From Dehalococcoidia bacterium (lineage in GTDB: Bacteria; Chloroflexota; Dehalococcoidia; Lucifugimonadales; UBA3495), in assembly GCA_003523055.1 (NCBI GenBank), contig DPHC01000017.1:12334-76333 (forward strand): 64,000 nt of DNA. The letters are read 5' to 3'. Positions 51,461 through 59,711 of the stretch are shown one piece after another (the stretch's first letter is position 1; the number at the start of each line of letters is the position of its first letter). The position numbers and the translations under genes were made by a program. The notes under the pieces were generated by a model. The model was not told the DNA's origin. It worked only from the letters and a program-made list of their open reading frames with translations, and did no database searches.

Positions 51461-52816
51461 CTATCGCATTCTACGCTGGTCTCTATAATTGGGAGATATG
51501 ATTGGTTCCCAATCAACTACCATGCTGTCTACTAACCGCGAAGCTATTCTGGGTTTAGTATGTTCTAATTCGTCCAAACTCAATGCAGTTGTTATTACAG
51601 TAGGGAGTCTTAATTCATGGCGGTGGACTATGATTTGGTATAATTTTTCTTCTGCCCAAGGGGTACTACTTTCTCCACCTAAGTCGTCAAGGATTAATAA
51701 TTCACTCTCTTTTAGTGATTCGAATAATGCATCGAAATTAATATTGTTGGTCGGTGCAAAACTAGATCTGAGATAATCGAGTAAATTGGGAACAAATGCG
51801 TAATACACTGAGTGACTCTTTTTTTCAAGTTCATTGGCAATTGCAATAGCAAGATGAGTTTTTCCAGATCCATGAGGTCCTGTGATTAATAGCCATCCTT
51901 CTGGATGTTCTGAAAATGTTTTGGAGGCGTTCAATGTTTGTAGTAGTGCTGATTTTTGTTCATTGTTGGAGTTACTATTTCCAGAAGGATCGAATTTATC
52001 AAAAGTCATTCTATTAGCCATTTGCTTAGGTAAACTTCCTATATGACTTGTGTTCTTATTATTTTTTAATCCCGTCTCGATTAATTGAGTGAATCCGGAA
52101 TGGGATGAGAGTTTAGCGCTGATAGATGAGTCCAAAGAATCGAATGGATCTCGCACAGTGAATACAGTTGGCAACTTATGGTTGAATCTATGATTTAATA
52201 TTTGGAGTAATTTTTCTTGCGCCCATGGGGTGGATGATGCGGTACTGAGGTCGTCTAAAATTAACATAGGTACGGATTTGATCTGTTCGAATAATGCGTC
52301 ATATTGAGAGTTATTGTCTGGAGCGAATGCAGATCTTAGATGATCTAATAATTCTGAAACTGCTATGAAATAAGTCATTATTTCGTCTGTTATACAAGTG
52401 TTGGCTATGCATGCCGCTAAATGGGTTTTACCCGATCCATGTGATCCAGTGAATATAATCCAACCAGAGGGTTCGATTGAATAGGAGTGAGCTTTCTGAA
52501 GGGCTTGTTCGAATATTAGTTGTTCTGCAACATCTTTGAAATAATCTTTATGAGTGGTTTCGAATGTTAACTGTGTTAAAGGCCCAAGGTTACTTACATT
52601 TTGTAATGTGGCTAACCGTGTCTCTTCAGTTTTTGTCTTTTGGCATTCGCACTGAAATGCTGCTCCAAAATCTGGATGTCCAAAGGGAAGTTGTTTACTT
52701 ACCCACCCTATATCTTGGCAAATTGTACAATTAATTATTTCGGAGTCTGTGCTTTCTATACTCGTCAAGGTGTTTGTTACTGCCAGACGCCTTAATATGT
52801 CTCCTAAACTTTCCAT
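51461..52816 (-). CDS. DnaC/IstB-like helicase loader with two AAA+ domains in tandem
   Basis: A 451-residue protein, about twice the usual DnaC/DnaI loader length. A Cys cluster (30, 33, 56, 58) is followed by AAA+ domain 1 (Walker A GSHGSGKT 124-131, Walker B LILDDL 185-190) and domain 2 (Walker A GPHGSGKT 313-320, Walker B LILDDLG 374-380). The halves are close: both have APxNNxxxDALFE, SSTPWAxEKL and LPTV. Domain 2 keeps IASRL (Arg427, likely Arg finger) while domain 1 has ISAKL, so domain 1 may be a regulatory ATPase. The start overlaps the DnaD-like gene by 86 bases. It should load DnaB, three genes upstream. Confidence 0.85.
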   Translation of the reverse strand: MESLGDILRRLAVTNTLTSIESTDSEIINCTICQDIGWVSKQLPFGHPDFGAAFQCECQKTKTEETRLATLQNVSNLGPLTQLTFETTHKDYFKDVAEQLIFEQALQKAHSYSIEPSGWIIFTGSHGSGKTHLAACIANTCITDEIMTYFIAVSELLDHLRSAFAPDNNSQYDALFEQIKSVPMLILDDLSTASSTPWAQEKLLQILNHRFNHKLPTVFTVRDPFDSLDSSISAKLSSHSGFTQLIETGLKNNKNTSHIGSLPKQMANRMTFDKFDPSGNSNSNNEQKSALLQTLNASKTFSEHPEGWLLITGPHGSGKTHLAIAIANELEKKSHSVYYAFVPNLLDYLRSSFAPTNNINFDALFESLKESELLILDDLGGESSTPWAEEKLYQIIVHRHELRLPTVITTALSLDELEHTKPRIASRLVDSMVVDWEPIISPNYRDQRRMR

Positions 52817-53423
52817 CTTTTTTGCCTTCGTGTTTCCACCGTTTTAATATTGTGTGTATATATTTCCAGTTATTCTTGCTTGCAGATACGGCAATATCGA
52901 ATGCTTCTTGTATCCAGTCCGGCGGATACATTTGCTCCGATTCTTTAAGCTCTTCTGATATTGAAGGTGTTATTGTTCCTATATTATTTTCATATAGCTG
53001 AAAAATATTCGGGTTAACTATATTCGGTTTTTTACTTTGCGTTTGAGGTACTACGGGACTATGATCAGAATTAATAACATTATATCCATTTAAAAGAAGT
53101 TCATCTAGGTCTTTTTCGTTGTTCAATGAATAATAGATTTGGCTATTCTCTTCATCTAGTCGAGATAATTGAGTAAAAATGCCACGGTTAATCACTGCAT
53201 TTAATCCAGATCTGATTTGTTGTTTGTTTTCATATAATCCTCTATTTAGGAGTGAATTGGATAAAATATCGGATTGGTTAATAATTTTTGGGTAACCGTT
53301 GACCTTTTGTAGTAGATAATACATTGTTAGGATAACTTTTAATTCTTTTGAATCGTCAACTTGTTCTATCATCATTTCAAAAAATGAAGATGTGCTCATA
53401 TTTTTGAAATTGTTTTCACTCAT
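52731..53423 (-). CDS. DnaD-like primosomal protein
   Basis: A 230-residue protein. The C-terminal region from about NPNIFQLYENNIGTI to YIHTILKRWKHEG carries the DnaD/DnaB_2 (YxxxIxxxW) motif. The first 120 residues look like a winged helix. The ATG at 53423 is two bases after the dnaB stop; an earlier in-frame start would overlap dnaB. Together with dnaB and the tandem DnaC-like loader it forms a replication-initiation cluster. The exact partner is inferred from context. Confidence 0.8.
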   Translation of the reverse strand: MSENNFKNMSTSSFFEMMIEQVDDSKELKVILTMYYLLQKVNGYPKIINQSDILSNSLLNRGLYENKQQIRSGLNAVINRGIFTQLSRLDEENSQIYYSLNNEKDLDELLLNGYNVINSDHSPVVPQTQSKKPNIVNPNIFQLYENNIGTITPSISEELKESEQMYPPDWIQEAFDIAVSASKNNWKYIHTILKRWKHEGKKDGKFRRHIKASGSNKHLDEYRKHRLRNN

Positions 53424-53424
53424 T

Positions 53425-54792
53425 CTAAATCTCTCTGACTCGAGGTAACGAATTAAATCTAACAACATTTTCGTTAAAAATTAAATTGATAGATCCAGTA
53501 GGTCCATGCCTATGCTTGGCAACTAAAACTTCCGCTATACCTTTGGGATAGGGTCTTTCAGGAAATTGTTGATCCCATTCTTGTTCTGTATAATATGAAT
53601 CCTCCCTATATATGAACATTACTATATCAGCATCTTGTTCAATAGAGCCGCTATCTCGTAAATCAGATAATAAAGGTCTGTGCCCAGGCCTATTTTCAAT
53701 AACTCGGCTTAGTTGAGATAAAGTGAGTATTGGTATATGGAGGTCTCTAGCCATACCTTTTATAGATCTTGAGATGTAGCTCATTTCTTGGACTCTGTTA
53801 GATGTCGCTGAATTTGAGGTGCCTTGTATTAGTTGGAGGTAATCAACTATTAATAGATCTAGACCATGTTCTAGAGCAAGCCGCCTGCTTTTGGTTTGCA
53901 TTTCTAAGACGGATTGAAATGGAGTGTCATCAATGAACAAGGGTATATCTGATAATTGACCTATGGAGTCTGTTATTCGTTGTTCATCAGATTCTGTGAC
54001 TAATCCTAGTCTAAGCCTATGTGCATCTACATTTGCTTCTGCTGCTAACATTCGCATGGCTAACTGTTCTCTGCTCATTTCTAAGCTAAATATCCCTACT
54101 TTTAGACCGTTTTTTGCAGCTGTTACCGATATACTGACTGCCAGGGAGCTTTTACCAAGTCCTGGACGTGCTCCTAAAATGACTAGGTCTGACCGTTGTA
54201 AGCCTCCGAGCAATTGATCAAGATCGTCGTATCCAGTCATAATAGGACCCGAAGCGGCGTCTAAATCATCAGCGAATGTTGCTCGATCTTCTAAGTATTC
54301 ATCAAAAATTTGTCGTAAAGGTGCAAATCCTCGGTTAGCGTCAGTGTCTCTGATTTTAAATATTAGATCTTCTGCTTGCCTGATTGATGTATCAACGTCC
54401 TCCGAATCTGCATAACCTATTGAAGATATCTTAGAAGCTGCGTCTATCAATTGGCGCATTTTAGAAGCTCGTGCTATCAGGTTAGCATAGTGCTCTGCAT
54501 TAAGTGATGTGGGAGTAATGGCAATCAAATGGCTGAGGTAGGCTATACCACCAATTATGTCTAATTGCTGGTCTCTGCTAAGTTCACGGCTCAAGGTAAT
54601 CTGGTCAATCTCTTCGTTCCGTTCAACCAGTTTGGTGCATGCTAGGTAGCAAATCCTGTTTTTTTCTCTGTAAAAGTCATTAGGTAAGATCTTTGTCGAT
54701 ACTTTCAGGAATGCATCACTGTCGATTAGGATTGATCCGAGGACGGCTTCTTCAGCCTCTATATCGTGTGGCAGAAGTTGTTCTGCGTACAT
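53425..54792 (-). CDS. dnaB: Replicative DNA helicase DnaB
   Basis: A 455-residue hexameric replicative helicase. Seen: the N-terminal EAEEAVLGSIL domain, then the RecA-like core with ARPGLGKSSLA (Walker A), FSLEMSREQLAMRMLA, LIVDYLQLI (Walker B) and SRVIENR. The C-terminal loop ends SINLIFNENVVRF. Length is normal. It lies two bases after rplI and two bases before the DnaD-like gene. Confidence 0.97.
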   Translation of the reverse strand: MYAEQLLPHDIEAEEAVLGSILIDSDAFLKVSTKILPNDFYREKNRICYLACTKLVERNEEIDQITLSRELSRDQQLDIIGGIAYLSHLIAITPTSLNAEHYANLIARASKMRQLIDAASKISSIGYADSEDVDTSIRQAEDLIFKIRDTDANRGFAPLRQIFDEYLEDRATFADDLDAASGPIMTGYDDLDQLLGGLQRSDLVILGARPGLGKSSLAVSISVTAAKNGLKVGIFSLEMSREQLAMRMLAAEANVDAHRLRLGLVTESDEQRITDSIGQLSDIPLFIDDTPFQSVLEMQTKSRRLALEHGLDLLIVDYLQLIQGTSNSATSNRVQEMSYISRSIKGMARDLHIPILTLSQLSRVIENRPGHRPLLSDLRDSGSIEQDADIVMFIYREDSYYTEQEWDQQFPERPYPKGIAEVLVAKHRHGPTGSINLIFNENVVRFNSLPRVREI

Positions 54793-54794
54793 TA

Positions 54795-55244
54795 CTATTC
54801 TTCGGCAGTGGCCACTATTTTTATATTAGCTTGTATTTCGTTAGCAAGTCTGAGTGAGACATCAAATTCTCCGGGTTCTCTGATTGCTTCCATTACATCT
54901 AACAGTCGTCGTTCAATAGTTCTGCCTAATACTTCGCTTAATTCGTCAGCTACTCTTGTTCCGGTTATAGCTCCATAATATCTGCCAGTAGGTGTAACTC
55001 TACCGGTTATTTCTACCGTTGTACCTTCAATAAGCTTAGCTAATTCAGACATCTCTGAAGTTATTTGAATTCTAACTTTGTCCCCGGCTACTTTAATTTT
55101 ATGCAATCTTTTAATAGCGTCTTCGGTAACAAGTTCAGCGTAATGCTTTGGAATCAAATAATTCCGAGCGTATCCATTTGATACTTTTTTAATTTGGCCA
55201 GCTTCTGCTGTTCCAGGTACATCTTGTAAAAATACTACTTCCAT
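54795..55244 (-). CDS. rplI: 50S ribosomal protein L9
   Basis: A 149-residue two-domain L9. The N-terminal MEVVFLQDVPGTAEAGQIKKVSNGYARNYLIP pattern is conserved, then a long connecting helix and a C-terminal domain. Followed directly by dnaB, a common gene order in bacteria. Confidence 0.96.
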   Translation of the reverse strand: MEVVFLQDVPGTAEAGQIKKVSNGYARNYLIPKHYAELVTEDAIKRLHKIKVAGDKVRIQITSEMSELAKLIEGTTVEITGRVTPTGRYYGAITGTRVADELSEVLGRTIERRLLDVMEAIREPGEFDVSLRLANEIQANIKIVATAEE

Positions 55245-55294
55245 TTTTAAACCCTTGTTGTTTTGTTCTAACTGTATTATACATTAATGATAAA

Positions 55295-56077
55295 TTAACG
55301 GGTAGTTTTTGTCATTTTTGCACATTTTACCACCAGACATGGCCAAGAAAATGAGATGTCATTATCGCTATTTTGTATTTGAAATTGTTCTTTTATGCTA
55401 GTACTTGCTTCTGTAAATTGTTGTTTCAAACTATTTATATTTTGAGTATTAACCCCAGTTCTTGCTACCCAATTGTTAAATTGTAGGTAAATTCTTGTTG
55501 TTTTTTCACACTGCAATTGAAACCCTGCATTTTGTAATAAGTTTTTTATGTTAGTTGGAGTTCTGTTATAAATATGAGAAAGATCACGTTGTAGCTCGAT
55601 GTCATTTAACCATTTTTCTGCTTCCAGATCTTCCGGGCTGACACTGTCTGCAATTATGAGGGTTCCATTATTTCTTAAAATTCTATGAGATTCTTCTAGG
55701 TATGATTTAAAGTTGGGGAAGTGGTGGCCTGCTTTCCTGCATGTAATTAGATCTACAATACCGTCTTTTATAGGAATCTGTTCCGCAATGTTCTGCACTA
55801 TTGAGATATTTTTTATGTTTTTATTCGAATATGCGTTATAAGCTTGTTGCAGCATTTGTGAAGTGGGATCACTAGCAATGACTAATGTGGAAAATTTGCT
55901 TAAACTAAGTGCTGTGAACCCCGCTCCTGTTCCAATGTCCATTGTGATATTATATTTAGTGTCGCCAAGAAATTCTTCTATTATATCTAAACTGTCATCG
56001 CGAACGTGTACGGAGCTAGAAGCATATTGAGGAGCGTGTTCGCCAAATACTTGTTGTGCTTTTGATTTACTATTCAT
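55295..56077 (-). CDS. Class I SAM-dependent methyltransferase (UbiE-like)
   Basis: A 260-residue methyltransferase. Seen: motif I MDIGTGAGFTALSLS, then an acidic loop ASDPTSQML, motif post-I region and ILRNNGTLIIADSVSPEDLEAEKWLN. The methyl acceptor is unknown; UbiE-like proteins vary in substrate. It begins three bases after a small membrane ORF. Its N-terminus QVFGEHAPQYASSSVH resembles quinone/sterol-type methyltransferases. Confidence 0.85.
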   Translation of the reverse strand: MNSKSKAQQVFGEHAPQYASSSVHVRDDSLDIIEEFLGDTKYNITMDIGTGAGFTALSLSKFSTLVIASDPTSQMLQQAYNAYSNKNIKNISIVQNIAEQIPIKDGIVDLITCRKAGHHFPNFKSYLEESHRILRNNGTLIIADSVSPEDLEAEKWLNDIELQRDLSHIYNRTPTNIKNLLQNAGFQLQCEKTTRIYLQFNNWVARTGVNTQNINSLKQQFTEASTSIKEQFQIQNSDNDISFSWPCLVVKCAKMTKTTR

Positions 56078-56080
56078 CAG

Positions 56081-56182
56081 TCAATTATTCAATAAATAGA
56101 TTCTAACTGTGTAGTAAAGTATAACTAATGTAAATGTTACGATCGATGCGAGTAGTAATTTTAGTATAGTAAATTTATTCAT
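56081..56182 (-). CDS. Small 33-residue single-helix membrane protein (tentative)
   Basis: A 33-codon frame, MNKFTILKLLLASIVTFTLV onward to TVRIYLLNN, is a single hydrophobic helix with flanking charges. It fits between the downstream methyltransferase (three bases after its stop) and the preceding 56193 gene (10-base gap), the spacing expected inside an operon. No ribosome site is clear, so translation could depend on coupling. Too short for family recognition. Confidence 0.35.
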   Translation of the reverse strand: MNKFTILKLLLASIVTFTLVILYYTVRIYLLNN

Positions 56183-56192
56183 GCTGTTACGT

Positions 56193-56615
56193 TTATAAAC
56201 GGTTTTCTAATTTTGGTATGTCTATGAAAAAATAATTATAGTATTCGGCGATAACAGTCCAAAAACCGTCATTGTCAGTTTGGCTTCCATCTATCTCCCC
56301 AAACCAGATGGGCAATAATTCTTGAAGTTCCTGTAGTATTGGCTGACCTTCTTTTATTAAATAATTTATTCCAGTGGACGTTATTGTGTATTGGTTATTT
56401 GCATTAAGTTCCAGCTTGTTTTGGGATATTAGAGTTTTGATGCAATTATCTACAGTTTGCTTTAATTGTTCTTTAATCATAGCCTGAATTTGTGTAGCTG
56501 TGCCCTTTACTATGATTTTATGCACCGTGGCTTCAATTTCATCTTGGCTTTGGCCGTTATCGTAATGATTTAAAACATTGTAGTTTAGTATGAACATTTC
56601 GTAATGTTTATTCAT
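56193..56615 (-). CDS. Uncharacterised protein, possible winged-helix regulator
   Basis: A 140-residue protein beginning MNKHYEMFILNYNVLNHYDN, with a middle region ATQIQAMIKEQLKQTVDNCI then LELNANNQYTITSTGINYLI that fits a winged-helix hairpin, and an acidic C-terminal helix. DNA binding is inference. I chose ATG 56615; an earlier ATG at 56705 would add about 30 residues of unlikely composition. Not further recognised. Confidence 0.55.
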   Translation of the reverse strand: MNKHYEMFILNYNVLNHYDNGQSQDEIEATVHKIIVKGTATQIQAMIKEQLKQTVDNCIKTLISQNKLELNANNQYTITSTGINYLIKEGQPILQELQELLPIWFGEIDGSQTDNDGFWTVIAEYYNYFFIDIPKLENRL

Positions 56616-56804
56616 TGCATTGTCACTACTTACCTTCAGGCCGCGTAGTTTATGGGGAAGTCGGTTTGGTATTTGTGGAATTTGGGCTTTTGAGTTTGTG
56701 CGCAAACGGCTCCAGTACTTGATGCGGATGATCCAAAATATGACAGATCTCTGATAACTATATGAGATTGGTTAGTAGAATTCATACAATTCCTCAGTTT
56801 AAAA
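56616..56804 (-). other. Unexplained 189-base segment between tRNA-Pro and the 56193 gene
   Basis: An open minus-strand frame reads through this segment from within tRNA-Pro to 56636, ending QTQKPKFHKYQTDFPINYAA. It starts MNSTNQSHIVIRDL if read from an ATG near 56784. I do not recognise it and no ribosome site is clear. It may be tRNA leader, a small gene or noise. Confidence 0.25.
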
Positions 56805-56879
56805 TGGTCGGGGTGATAGGATTTGAACCTACGACCTCCTGTTCCCAAAACAGGCGCGCTACCCCTGCGCTACACCCCG
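56805..56879 (-). tRNA. tRNA-Pro (anticodon TGG)
   Basis: Minus-strand cloverleaf with acceptor CGGGGTG/CACCCCG, anticodon stem CCTGT/ACAGG around loop TTTGGGA, T-loop TTCAAAT and an encoded CCA. Reads CCA. Confidence 0.93.
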
Positions 56880-56886
56880 ACATAAG

Positions 56887-56961
56887 TGGTACCCCCGGAG
56901 AGGGTCGAACTCTCGTCTCAGGCTCCGGAGGCCAGCGCTCTATCCACTGAGCTACGGGGGC
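56887..56961 (-). tRNA. tRNA-Arg (anticodon CCG)
   Basis: Minus-strand cloverleaf with acceptor GCCCCCG/CGGGGGT, anticodon loop CTCCGGA, T-loop TTCGACC and encoded CCA. The anticodon stem has one T-T mismatch (CTGGC/GCCTG). It lies seven bases from tRNA-Pro, so both probably come from one transcript. Reads CGG. Confidence 0.9.
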
Positions 56962-57074
56962 CTAGAGCTAACAATATTAACATGGCCCTCAAATACTAAC
57001 AATAACTATCTTTAGAAGATAGACAAATACTGTATAGAATTATAGACTAAATTTAATTTACATGGAGGTAGAAC

Positions 57075-58127
57075 ATGCCTAATTTTAGACCAGACCATTT
57101 AAAAAATTTAGCAGTCAGTATTTATGTTGCTAAAGGTACGCCAGAAGATGAAGCAGAAGTAGTTGCAGCTCACCAGGTTAAAGCAAATTTAGTTGGTCAC
57201 GATTCCCATGGAGTCATACATGTGCCTGAGTATTGCGAAAGAATAGATAAAGGACACATAGTTCCTGGAGCTCCGTTTCTTATTGAGAAAGAAACTGCAT
57301 CTACAGCAGTTATAGAAGGAAATTGGGGGTTTGGTTTTGTAGTTACAGAAAAGGCTATGAACTTAGCAATAAAAAAAGCATCAGAAACCGGAGTTGCTAC
57401 AGTTACTGTGAAACATCAAAGCCATATTGGTAGATTAGGTGATTACGCCACTATGGCTTTAAATTCAAACATGATAGGAATGATAACGGCTGATTCTGGA
57501 GCAGGGCCTAAGGCCGTAGCACCGTTTGGAGGGAAGGCTCGTAGATTAGGTACTAATCCTATTTGTATTGGAGTTCCTAGTGACTTAGATGGACCAGTTG
57601 TTTTAGATATGGCTACAAGCGCAGTTGCTGCAGGTAAAATAAGTTTAGCTAGAAACAGGGGAGAACAAGTACCATTAGGGTGGATAGTTGATAAAGATGG
57701 AAACCCGACCACCGACCCGAATGATTATTATGCTGGCGGTGCTATTTTGCCTGTTGGGGCTGATCAAGGCCACAAGGGATATGGCCTATCCTTCATGGTA
57801 GAAATGTTCTCAGGGTTATTCACTGGATTAGGCTTTGGAATTGACCCAAAGGCTCGCCATAATGATGGTTGTTTTATAAGTGTTTATAATGTTGAATATT
57901 TTAGAGAAGTTGCTGAATTTAAGACTAGTGTGAAAGAGTTTGCTGAATTTGTTAAAACTTCTCCACCTGCAACAGGCTTTTCTGAAGTTTTCTATCCTGG
58001 TGAAATTGAACATAGAACTGAACAAAAAAGAAGAGCTGAAGGTATATTTATTGAAGACGAAACGTGGAGACAAATTACTGAATTAGCTCGCTCTTTGAAT
58101 GTTGAAGAAAGTATAATTAGTGGTTAG
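57075..58127 (+). CDS. Malate/L-lactate dehydrogenase (Ldh2/YlbC family)
   Basis: A 350-residue NAD(P)-dependent dehydrogenase of the Ldh2 family, unrelated in fold to classic LDH. Seen: GHDSHGVIHVPEYCERI (catalytic His), VKHQSHIGRLGDYA, and RLGTNPICIGVP with LDMATSAVAAGK. Members oxidise malate, sulfolactate, ureidoglycolate or other 2-hydroxy acids. The substrate cannot be told. A TGTATAGAAT near 57031 could be its -10. TGGAGG precedes the ATG. Confidence 0.88.
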   Translation: MPNFRPDHLKNLAVSIYVAKGTPEDEAEVVAAHQVKANLVGHDSHGVIHVPEYCERIDKGHIVPGAPFLIEKETASTAVIEGNWGFGFVVTEKAMNLAIKKASETGVATVTVKHQSHIGRLGDYATMALNSNMIGMITADSGAGPKAVAPFGGKARRLGTNPICIGVPSDLDGPVVLDMATSAVAAGKISLARNRGEQVPLGWIVDKDGNPTTDPNDYYAGGAILPVGADQGHKGYGLSFMVEMFSGLFTGLGFGIDPKARHNDGCFISVYNVEYFREVAEFKTSVKEFAEFVKTSPPATGFSEVFYPGEIEHRTEQKRRAEGIFIEDETWRQITELARSLNVEESIISG

Positions 58128-58141
58128 ATCATTATAGTAGA

Positions 58142-58231
58142 GGAGAGATGGCTGAGCGGTTGAAGGCGCCGGTCTCGAAAACCGGTATATTCTTTTGGGT
58201 ATCGTGGGTTCGAATCCCACTCTCTCCGCCA
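58142..58231 (+). tRNA. tRNA-Ser (anticodon CGA)
   Basis: A 90-base class II tRNA with acceptor GGAGAGA/TCTCTCC, anticodon loop CTCGAAA, an extra variable arm, T-loop TTCGAAT and encoded CCA. Reads UCG. It lies between the Ldh2 gene and phr on the same strand. Confidence 0.93.
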
Positions 58232-58247
58232 CTACTTGGGGGTGTGA

Positions 58248-59663
58248 ATGGAATTTAGAATCATTCACTGGTTCCGGCAAGATCTTAGAATACATGACAA
58301 CCCAGCTCTATCTGAGGCGTGTGAAAATGCCCAAATACTACCTGTATATATAAACGACTATGGGTCTGTTTCTGAACCTGGTTTTGTGTCTAAATCTTGG
58401 TTACATCGTTCACTTGAAAATTTGAATGAGTCACTTAAAGGCAATTTACAAGTTTTCCATGGTGACACTAAATCTATATTGTTAAGGTTAATTGATAAAT
58501 ATGACATAAATAAACTCGTTTGGAATAAAGTTTATACACCCGAACATTTAAATTTAGATTCAGAAGTAATTCAATTATTAACTAATAAACATATCGATTA
58601 CAATTGCTTCAATGGCTCTTTACTAGTGGACCCATCAGAGATTTTAAACCAACATCAATTGCCATATAAAGTTTTCACACCTTTTTCAAAAAAAATAAAC
58701 ACTTTAATGCCCAATATCAGACCCTTGACAGATATAACACATATATCATGCATTGAGGATAATGAGAAAGAATGCAAGTTATTAGATTTGGGATTGCTTG
58801 CTAAACCCGACTGCACTAATCAATTATTAAAAAATTGGTCTATTGGTGAAAAAGCTGCGACCAAGCAGTGCGATATATTTGTAAATAAGGGTTTAAATAA
58901 TTATAAACTTGGTAGAGATTTCCCTAGCCTAAATAATGTTTCTAAATTATCTCCATATTTACATTTTGGCGAAATATCTCCTATTCAGATTTGGAATGCT
59001 GTTTCTGAACAAAGAGAACAATTTGAAGATGATTCAGATAAATTTTTATCTGAACTTGCATGGAGAGAATTTTCATATTATTTACTTTATCATTTCCCAT
59101 CTTTGCCATATAAAAATGTACAAGAAAAATTTGATAATTTCCCATGGGAAGAAAATACTATTCATCTAATACAATGGCAAAAAGGCATTACTGGATATCC
59201 TTTAGTAGATGCTGGCATGAGAGAACTTTTTAGCACAGGGTACATGCACAATAGATTGCGAATGATTGTTGGTTCGTTTCTTGTGAAAAATTTATTAATT
59301 AATTGGCATCATGGAAGAGATTGGTTTTGGGAGCGGTTAGTGGATGCAGATATAGCTAACAACAGCACTGGATGGCAATGGGTTACAGGATGCGGTGTAG
59401 ATGCAGCTCCATATTTTAGAATATTTAACCCGATTATACAGGGAAGAAAATTTGATCCCGATGGGCACTATATTAAAACTTATGTTCCTGAATTAAAAAA
59501 TCTTCCAACAAAATATTTGTTTAGCCCGTGGGAAGCTCCAGGATCTATTTTAGATAAATCTGGCGTCAGATTAGGAATTGATTACCCTTGGCCAATTGTA
59601 GACTTAAAAGAATCAAGAGCAAAAGCCTTAAAGGCTTTTGCTAGTATCAAACTTGATACTTAG
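58248..59663 (+). CDS. phr: Deoxyribodipyrimidine photolyase
   Basis: A 471-residue light-driven repair enzyme for pyrimidine dimers, useful in surface ocean. Seen: HWFRQDLRIHDNPAL at the start, antenna-domain region, and the FAD core with YLHFGEISP, ELAWREFSYYLLYHFP, DAGMRELFSTGYMHNRLRMIVGSFLVK and FNPIIQGRKFDPDG. Length is normal for a class I CPD photolyase. GGGGGTG precedes the ATG, which is 17 bases after the tRNA-Ser end. Its last codons lie in two palindromes. Confidence 0.95.
   Translation: MEFRIIHWFRQDLRIHDNPALSEACENAQILPVYINDYGSVSEPGFVSKSWLHRSLENLNESLKGNLQVFHGDTKSILLRLIDKYDINKLVWNKVYTPEHLNLDSEVIQLLTNKHIDYNCFNGSLLVDPSEILNQHQLPYKVFTPFSKKINTLMPNIRPLTDITHISCIEDNEKECKLLDLGLLAKPDCTNQLLKNWSIGEKAATKQCDIFVNKGLNNYKLGRDFPSLNNVSKLSPYLHFGEISPIQIWNAVSEQREQFEDDSDKFLSELAWREFSYYLLYHFPSLPYKNVQEKFDNFPWEENTIHLIQWQKGITGYPLVDAGMRELFSTGYMHNRLRMIVGSFLVKNLLINWHHGRDWFWERLVDADIANNSTGWQWVTGCGVDAAPYFRIFNPIIQGRKFDPDGHYIKTYVPELKNLPTKYLFSPWEAPGSILDKSGVRLGIDYPWPIVDLKESRAKALKAFASIKLDT
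59618..59660 (+). terminator. Two back-to-back hairpins inside the 3' end of phr
   Basis: First hairpin: a 10-bp perfect stem (59618-59627 and 59633-59642) with a five-base loop. Second: a 7-bp stem (59643-59649 and 59654-59660) with a four-base loop, immediately after. Both lie within phr codons near the stop. Confidence 0.55.
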
Positions 59664-59711
59664 TGACATTAAGATATACTGGAAGACATAATTTTAACAA
59701 TTAGGATGTAT

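Noticed and set aside
56636..56848. 70-residue minus-strand frame running through tRNA-Pro
   Set aside because: It starts inside the tRNA; only the part after 56804 could be coding and I cannot support it.
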